Made by a program: the position numbers and the translations under genes. This document shows, piece by piece, positions 34,404-38,535 of a DNA stretch of 38,535 bases. Under the pieces are notes generated by a model. That model did not search any database, was not told the origin of the DNA, and saw nothing but the letters and a program-made list of their open reading frames with translations. The stretch lies in the NCBI GenBank assembly GCA_003556805.1, contig PWQI01000070.1, forward strand, positions 1 to 38,535. The letters run 5' to 3'. The DNA is from Trueperaceae bacterium (GTDB lineage: Bacteria; Deinococcota; Deinococci; Deinococcales; Trueperaceae). Numbering within the stretch: position 1 is the stretch's first letter; the number at the start of each line of letters is the position of its first letter.

Positions 34404-34470
34404 CCGTCGGCCAGGCGTCACCACCGCCGCCCCCCGATCGTCCCGACGGCGACACCACCTCCGAAAGGTG
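34404..34470 (+). promoter_or_regulatory. structured rplM leader with hairpin over the ribosome site
   Basis: CACCT (34456-34460) and AGGTG (34466-34470) form a 5-base hairpin with a CCGAA loop that would hide the AGGTG ribosome site 10 bases before the rplM ATG. Upstream, CCGTCGG and CCGACGG can also pair. L13 leaders in other bacteria mediate autoregulation, so this is a candidate for the same, unproven. Confidence 0.35.
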
Positions 34471-34480
34471 CGTCGAAAGC

Positions 34481-34906
34481 ATGAGCACGTACTTCCCGAA
34501 GGAGTCCCAGAACGACTGGGTGTTGGTCGACGCCACGGGCCAGACCGTGGGCCGGCTCGCCACCCAGATCGCCAGTGTGCTCCGTGGCAAACACAAGCCC
34601 GACTTCACCCCCAACCAGGCCGGTGGCGATTTCGTCGTCGTCGTGAACGCCGAGAAGGTCGTCTTCACCGGCAACAAGCTCGAGCAGAAGGTGTACACCC
34701 GCTACACCGGCTACCCTGGCGGCCTCAAGCTGACCACGGCCGGCGAGATGCTCGAGAAGCACCCAGAGCGCGTGCTCGAGAAGGCGGTCTGGGGCATGTT
34801 GCCCAAGAACCGCCTGGGCCGCAAACTGATCCGGCGCCTGAAGGTCTACGCCGGCGAGGCGCACCCGCACGCCGCGCAGCAGCCCGCGCAGATGGAGCTC
34901 CGTTGA
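34481..34906 (+). CDS. rplM: 50S ribosomal protein L13
   Basis: L13 binds 23S rRNA and is an early-assembly protein. The 141-residue product has the typical length and motifs: [71 protein letters not shown] and [16 protein letters not shown]. Its stop shares bases with the rpsI ATG (TGATG). The usual bacterial pair L13-S9 is intact. Confidence 0.98.
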   Translation: MSTYFPKESQNDWVLVDATGQTVGRLATQIASVLRGKHKPDFTPNQAGGDFVVVVNAEKVVFTGNKLEQKVYTRYTGYPGGLKLTTAGEMLEKHPERVLEKAVWGMLPKNRLGRKLIRRLKVYAGEAHPHAAQQPAQMELR

Positions 34907-35292
34907 TGGAACAGTATTACGGCACCGGACGTCGCAAGGCGGCTGTCGCGCGGGTCTTCCTGCGCCCCGGCAACGGCCGCATCACCGTGAACGGCAAGGA
35001 GTTCCAGGACTACTTCCGCGGCATCCTCGTGGGCGTCCAGGCACTCGAACCTCTCAAGGTGACGAACACCGCCGGGCGCTACGACGCGCTGATCACCGTC
35101 GCCGGCGGTGGCCCCAGCGGCCAGGCCGACGCGATCAAGCTCGGCGTCGCGCGTGCGCTCCTGAAGGTCGACCCGAACTTCCGCCCCGCCCTCAAGACCG
35201 GCGGCTACCTCACGCGCGATGCACGCATCGTCGAGAGCAAGAAGTACGGTCTCAAGAAGGCGCGCCGCGCCCCGCAGTTCAGCAAGCGCTGA
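34906..35292 (+). CDS. rpsI: 30S ribosomal protein S9
   Basis: S9 is a 30S head protein whose C-terminal Lys/Arg tail reaches the P-site tRNA. The 128-residue product shows [50 protein letters not shown] and the ending [12 protein letters not shown] with the conserved final Lys-Arg. ATG 34906 overlaps the rplM stop. Confidence 0.98.
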   Translation: MEQYYGTGRRKAAVARVFLRPGNGRITVNGKEFQDYFRGILVGVQALEPLKVTNTAGRYDALITVAGGGPSGQADAIKLGVARALLKVDPNFRPALKTGGYLTRDARIVESKKYGLKKARRAPQFSKR

Positions 35293-35317
35293 GCCACACC
35301 GCCCTGATGGGCGTTCG

Positions 35318-35350
35318 CGCTGGCCCGGCGACCTCGGTCCCGGGCCAGCG
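35318..35350 (+). terminator. terminator of rplM-rpsI
   Basis: A perfect 11-base stem (35318-35328 with 35340-35350) and an 11-base loop lie 25 bases after rpsI. Only TTCGTG follows, so the U-tract is poor. Confidence 0.6.
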
Positions 35351-35414
35351 TTCGTGAGCATCGCGGCGCAGGCGGCAGCCCGTGCCGCCTGCGCCGAGCC
35401 GGGAGCCGCCGCGC

Positions 35415-36215
35415 ATGGACGCGTTACAAGCCACCATCCTGGGCGTCGTGCAGGGCCTCACCGAGTTCCTGCCCGTCTCGAGCTCCGGCCACTTGGCGCT
35501 CGCCACCTACCATCTCGGTTGGGGCGACGGGTTGCCGCTGTGGGTCGGGGTCGCGACGAACACCGGCACGCTGCTGGCGGTGCTCGTCTACCTCCGCAGC
35601 GACGTCGCCACCGCTGCGAGTGGCTTCCTGCGCGGCCTCGTGTCGAGCGCCGCGCGGCGCGAGGAGGGTTGGCGCCTGGCCCTGCTGGTGCTGGTGGGAT
35701 CGATCCCCACGGTGGTCATCGGTCTCGCGCTGCGGCCCGTGTTCGAGCAGTTGGGCCAGCCCGTGCCCGTCGCCATCGCCCTGACCGTGACCGGCCTGGT
35801 GCTGTGGACCGCCCCGCGGGGCGGCGCCAAGGACGGCCCGCCCAGACTGACGTTCGTCGATGCGCTGCTCGCCGGCGTCGCGCAGGGCATGGCCGTCGTC
35901 CCGGGCATCTCGCGCTCGGGCGCGACCATCGCCACGCTGCTGTGGCGTGGCGCCTCGGCCGACATGGCCCCCCGCCTGTCGTTCCTGATGTACCTGGTGG
36001 TGTCGTTCGGCGTCGCCATCCTCGAGGCCGATACGGTGCTGGGCGAACAGGTGGCGTGGGGGTCGCTGGCCGCGATGACGGTCGCCAGCTTCGTGGTCGG
36101 GTACGTCGCGCTGCACCTGCTGTTCGCGCTCCTGCGGCGCGGTCGCTTCCGCGTGTTCGCCCCCTACCTGTGGGCGCTCGCGGCGTTCACCCTGGTTCGC
36201 GTCGCGCTCGCCTGA
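35415..36215 (+). CDS. uppP: undecaprenyl-diphosphate phosphatase (BacA/UppP)
   Basis: UppP recycles the undecaprenyl carrier by dephosphorylating its diphosphate, in the membrane. The 266-residue protein has about eight spans and both signature motifs: VVQGLTEFLPVSSSGHL near residue 12 and VVPGISRSGATIATLLW near residue 160. ATG 35415 starts the homology; an 11-residue extension upstream is unlikely. It is a functional relation, not an operon link, of the WecA/TagO-like gene at 22851, both using undecaprenyl phosphate. Confidence 0.95.
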   Translation: MDALQATILGVVQGLTEFLPVSSSGHLALATYHLGWGDGLPLWVGVATNTGTLLAVLVYLRSDVATAASGFLRGLVSSAARREEGWRLALLVLVGSIPTVVIGLALRPVFEQLGQPVPVAIALTVTGLVLWTAPRGGAKDGPPRLTFVDALLAGVAQGMAVVPGISRSGATIATLLWRGASADMAPRLSFLMYLVVSFGVAILEADTVLGEQVAWGSLAAMTVASFVVGYVALHLLFALLRRGRFRVFAPYLWALAAFTLVRVALA

Positions 36216-36236
36216 GGCGCGCGCCGGGACCGGGGC

Positions 36237-36242
36237 TATGAT
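36237..36242 (+). promoter_or_regulatory. -10 box for gltX
   Basis: TATGAT lies 25 bases before the gltX ATG, with GAAGGAGG in between as ribosome site. The -35 is weak (TGAGGC at 18 bases). Confidence 0.45.
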
Positions 36243-36267
36243 GCTCTGATGATGTGAAGGAGGACGT

Positions 36268-37824
36268 ATGCCAGTCGTGACACGCATCGCCCCATCGCCC
36301 ACCGGCGCCCCGCACGTCGGGACGGCGTACGTCGGCCTGTTCAACTACGCGCTCGCGCGCCGCCACGGTGGCCGTTTCGTGCTGCGGCTCGAGGACACCG
36401 ACCGCCAGCGCTACCAAGTCGAGGCCGAGGAGCGGATCCTGGCGATGTTCGACTGGCTCGGCCTGCGCCCGGACGAGGGTCCGGGCATCGGCGGCGAGCA
36501 CGGACCCTACCGGCAGAGCGAACGCCTGGCGCACTACCAGGCCGCTGCCCAGCGCCTGATCGACGACGGCCACGCGTACCGCGCGTTCGAGACCCCGGAG
36601 GAGCTCGAGGCGATGCGGCTCGAGCAGCGCCGCCTCGGTCACGACCCGGGCTACGACGGGCGGGGCCGCCTGGTGGCGCCGGAGGACCAGGCACGGCGCG
36701 CCGCTGACGGCGAACCGCACGTGGTGCGGCTGCGCACGCCCGACACGGGCGACACGGGCTTCACCGACCTGTTGCGCGGTGAGGTACGCATCCCCAACGC
36801 CGAGATCCGCGACACCGTGCTGCTCAAGTCCGACGGCTTCCCCACCTATCACCTGGCGGTGGTGGTCGACGACCACCTGATGGGTGTGACGCACGTGATG
36901 CGCGCCGAGGAGTGGGTGACCTCCACGCCGATCCACGTGCTCCTCTACCGCGCCCTCGGCTGGGAGTTGCCGACCTTCGTGCACCTGCCGCTGCTGCGTA
37001 ACCCCGACGCGAACAAGACGAAGATCTCGAAGCGCAAGATGGACACGTCGGTGGAGAGCTACCGCCAACAGGGCATCCTGCCCGAGGCGCTCCTGAACTT
37101 CCTTGGCACGATGGGCTGGAGCATGCCCGACGGCCGCGAGGTCTTCTCGCTCGACGACCTGGTCGCGGCCTTCGACCCGGCGCGCATCTCGCTCGGCGGA
37201 CCCGTGTTCGACCTCAAGCGCTTGCGCAGTCTCAACGCGCGCTACCTGCGCGACGTGCTGAGCATCGAGGCGCTCGGCGAGCGCGTCCGCCCCTGGCTGC
37301 TGGAGCGCGGCATCACGGTCGACGACGAGGACTACCTCCTCGACGCGCTCGACGTCCTGCGGCCCCGGGCCGAGACGCTGCTGGAGCTCACCGATCAGCT
37401 CGTCCCCTTCTTCGAGAGCCGGCTGCGGTACGACGTCGACGCCCGGCGGCGCCTGGCGGCGGGCCAGAGCTACCTCGAGGACCTCGAGCGCGCCTTCGCG
37501 GCGCTCGAGTGGTTCGACGACGACGACGTCGACGAGTTGCTGCGCGGCTACGTCCAGCGCCAGGCGGTGCCGATGGGCAAGGTGATGATGCCGTTGCGCG
37601 TGGCGCTGACCGGCACGACGCAGGCGCCCGGCGTGGTCGACCTGGTCGTGATCATGGGCAAGGAGCGGACCATGGAGCGCATCGGTCAGGCGCTCCAGGC
37701 GATCAGCGAGGGCCTGCCGGACGACGATCCGGAGCGCCTCAAGGCGGAGGCCGAGGCGGCGGCCAAGGAGGCCGAGCGTGCCAAGCGTGGCCGGCGGCCG
37801 CTCACGGCCGCGGAGCGTGGCTGA
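36268..37824 (+). CDS. gltX: glutamyl-tRNA synthetase
   Basis: GluRS charges tRNA-Glu (and often tRNA-Gln in bacteria without GlnRS). The 518-residue protein has the class I HIGH motif as PSPTGAPHVGTAYVGLFN, DTDRQRYQVEAEE, GPYRQSERLAHYQ, FPTYHLAVVVDDHLMGVTHVMR, and the KMSKS-type motif KISKRK. It is longer than common bacterial GluRS (about 470-490). The excess is a C-terminal tail of about 35 residues with Lys/Glu/Ala helix character (LKAEAEAAAKEAERAKRG). A strong AAGGAGG precedes the ATG. Confidence 0.97.
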   Translation: MPVVTRIAPSPTGAPHVGTAYVGLFNYALARRHGGRFVLRLEDTDRQRYQVEAEERILAMFDWLGLRPDEGPGIGGEHGPYRQSERLAHYQAAAQRLIDDGHAYRAFETPEELEAMRLEQRRLGHDPGYDGRGRLVAPEDQARRAADGEPHVVRLRTPDTGDTGFTDLLRGEVRIPNAEIRDTVLLKSDGFPTYHLAVVVDDHLMGVTHVMRAEEWVTSTPIHVLLYRALGWELPTFVHLPLLRNPDANKTKISKRKMDTSVESYRQQGILPEALLNFLGTMGWSMPDGREVFSLDDLVAAFDPARISLGGPVFDLKRLRSLNARYLRDVLSIEALGERVRPWLLERGITVDDEDYLLDALDVLRPRAETLLELTDQLVPFFESRLRYDVDARRRLAAGQSYLEDLERAFAALEWFDDDDVDELLRGYVQRQAVPMGKVMMPLRVALTGTTQAPGVVDLVVIMGKERTMERIGQALQAISEGLPDDDPERLKAEAEAAAKEAERAKRGRRPLTAAERG

Positions 37825-37826
37825 GC

Positions 37827-38535
37827 GTGGCGTGGTTCGACCGGCTGCGTGCCGGCCTCAGCAAGACCCGCTCGGCGATCCTCGGTGAAGCCGAGACCGT
37901 GGCCGCTCCCGGCGACACCCGCGCTCCCGCCCCACCGCCGCGCGACTGGGCGATGGACTGGGACGACCTCGAGTTCGCGCTGATCGGCGCGGACGTCGGG
38001 GCGACGATCGCTGCTGAGGTGGTACGCGAAGCGCGCGCGGAGCGCGAGCGCGGCGCGACCTTCCGGGACGCGCTGGAGCGGGCGTTGCTCGACCAACTCG
38101 AGGGCGACCGCATGCGCCAGAAGCTGCGCCGCGTGGGTTTCGACCTCGACGTCACGCGCTCCGTGGTGGAGCCGGCCGGCAAGGTGCTCATGGTGGTCGG
38201 CGTGAACGGCGTCGGCAAGACCACCACGATCGCGAAGCTCGGCCGCTACTGGCAGGAGCACGGCAAGCGCGTGATGTTCTGCGCCGGCGACACCTTCCGC
38301 GCGGCCGGGAGCGAGCAGCTCGCCGTGTGGGGCGAACGGCTGGGGATCCCGACCGTGACCGGCGAGAGCGGCAGCGACACGGCCGCGCTGGCGTTCGACG
38401 CCGCGCAGCGCCGAATCGCCCGCGGCGCCGACCTGCTCATCGTCGACACGGCGGGGCGGCTGCACACCAAGCACAACCTGATGGAGGAACTCAAGAAGGT
38501 GAAGCGCGTGATCGCCAAGGCCGACCCGGGCGAAC
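37827..38535 (+). CDS. ftsY: signal recognition particle receptor FtsY, 3' end cut by window edge
   Basis: FtsY is the membrane-associated SRP GTPase receptor that delivers ribosomes to the Sec translocon. GTG 37827 is 2 bases after the gltX stop. The visible 236 codons show the N-domain start VAWFDRLRAGLSKTRSAI, the four-helix N region (ALIGADVGATIAAEVV), the G1 P-loop VVGVNGVGKTTTIAKLG, GDTFRAAGSEQLAVW (usually AAxEQL, here Gly-Ser), and the G3 region IVDTAGRLHTKHNLMEELKK. The N-terminal A-domain is nearly absent, as in compact FtsY. The end is not in the window. Confidence 0.96.
   Translation, partial: MAWFDRLRAGLSKTRSAILGEAETVAAPGDTRAPAPPPRDWAMDWDDLEFALIGADVGATIAAEVVREARAERERGATFRDALERALLDQLEGDRMRQKLRRVGFDLDVTRSVVEPAGKVLMVVGVNGVGKTTTIAKLGRYWQEHGKRVMFCAGDTFRAAGSEQLAVWGERLGIPTVTGESGSDTAALAFDAAQRRIARGADLLIVDTAGRLHTKHNLMEELKKVKRVIAKADPGE

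Overview
This is a high-GC (by eye about 70%) bacterial chromosome segment of dense core metabolic and housekeeping genes. I see no plasmid, phage, insertion-sequence or CRISPR signal. Several starts lie only 6-8 bases after a TAnnnT -10 box, so the mRNAs look leaderless. Together with GTG/TTG starts, CCA-encoding tRNA genes and the gene set, this suggests a Deinococcota (Deinococcus-Thermus) organism, perhaps near Truepera. That placement is inference; another high-GC phylum is possible.

Layout, left to right. (1) 1-1095: a partial DJ-1/PfpI gene with a small overlapping upstream ORF, and a divergent promoter driving a short branched-chain-residue-rich leader ORF before leuC. (2) 1096-7214: leuC-leuD-leuB-aminotransferase-ilvD, mostly overlapping, for leucine/isoleucine/valine synthesis. 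(3) 7270-11410: a cytochrome P450, a YihY membrane protein, and a ThuA-like plus Gfo/Idh/MocA sugar pair. (4) 11421-13586 minus: ubiX-ispD-ispE. (5) 13682-18235: PspC protein, a degenerate E2-like protein with an E3-binding domain, a free-standing PASTA protein, an unidentified 206-aa protein, and UPF0316. (6) 18237-20326 minus: ackA and a ROK kinase lacking the zinc cysteines, translationally coupled with UPF0316. (7) 20505-24849: DUF2203; then, on minus, tRNA-Ser, upp, wecA/tagO-like, wecB and a metallophosphoesterase. (8) 25026-25288: two nearly identical tRNA-Gln genes. (9) 25357-30135: 3-hydroxyacyl-CoA dehydrogenase, RsmJ-like methyltransferase, class III aminotransferase, rhodanese and rpe. 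(10) 30139-32677 minus: bactofilin-accD-accA. (11) 32849-38535 plus: an SDR-like pseudoenzyme coupled to nrdR, then rplM-rpsI, uppP, gltX and partial ftsY.

The most notable points are: an in-frame amber codon in upp followed by an otherwise intact conserved C-terminus; the leaderless leader-peptide/attenuator candidate before leuC; two apparent pseudoenzymes (an E2-like protein missing the active-site His, and an SDR missing Tyr/Lys); a ROK protein without zinc ligands; and an extremely compact convergent gene arrangement. I found no clear unknown multi-gene system. The E2-like protein is the best candidate for undescribed biology.
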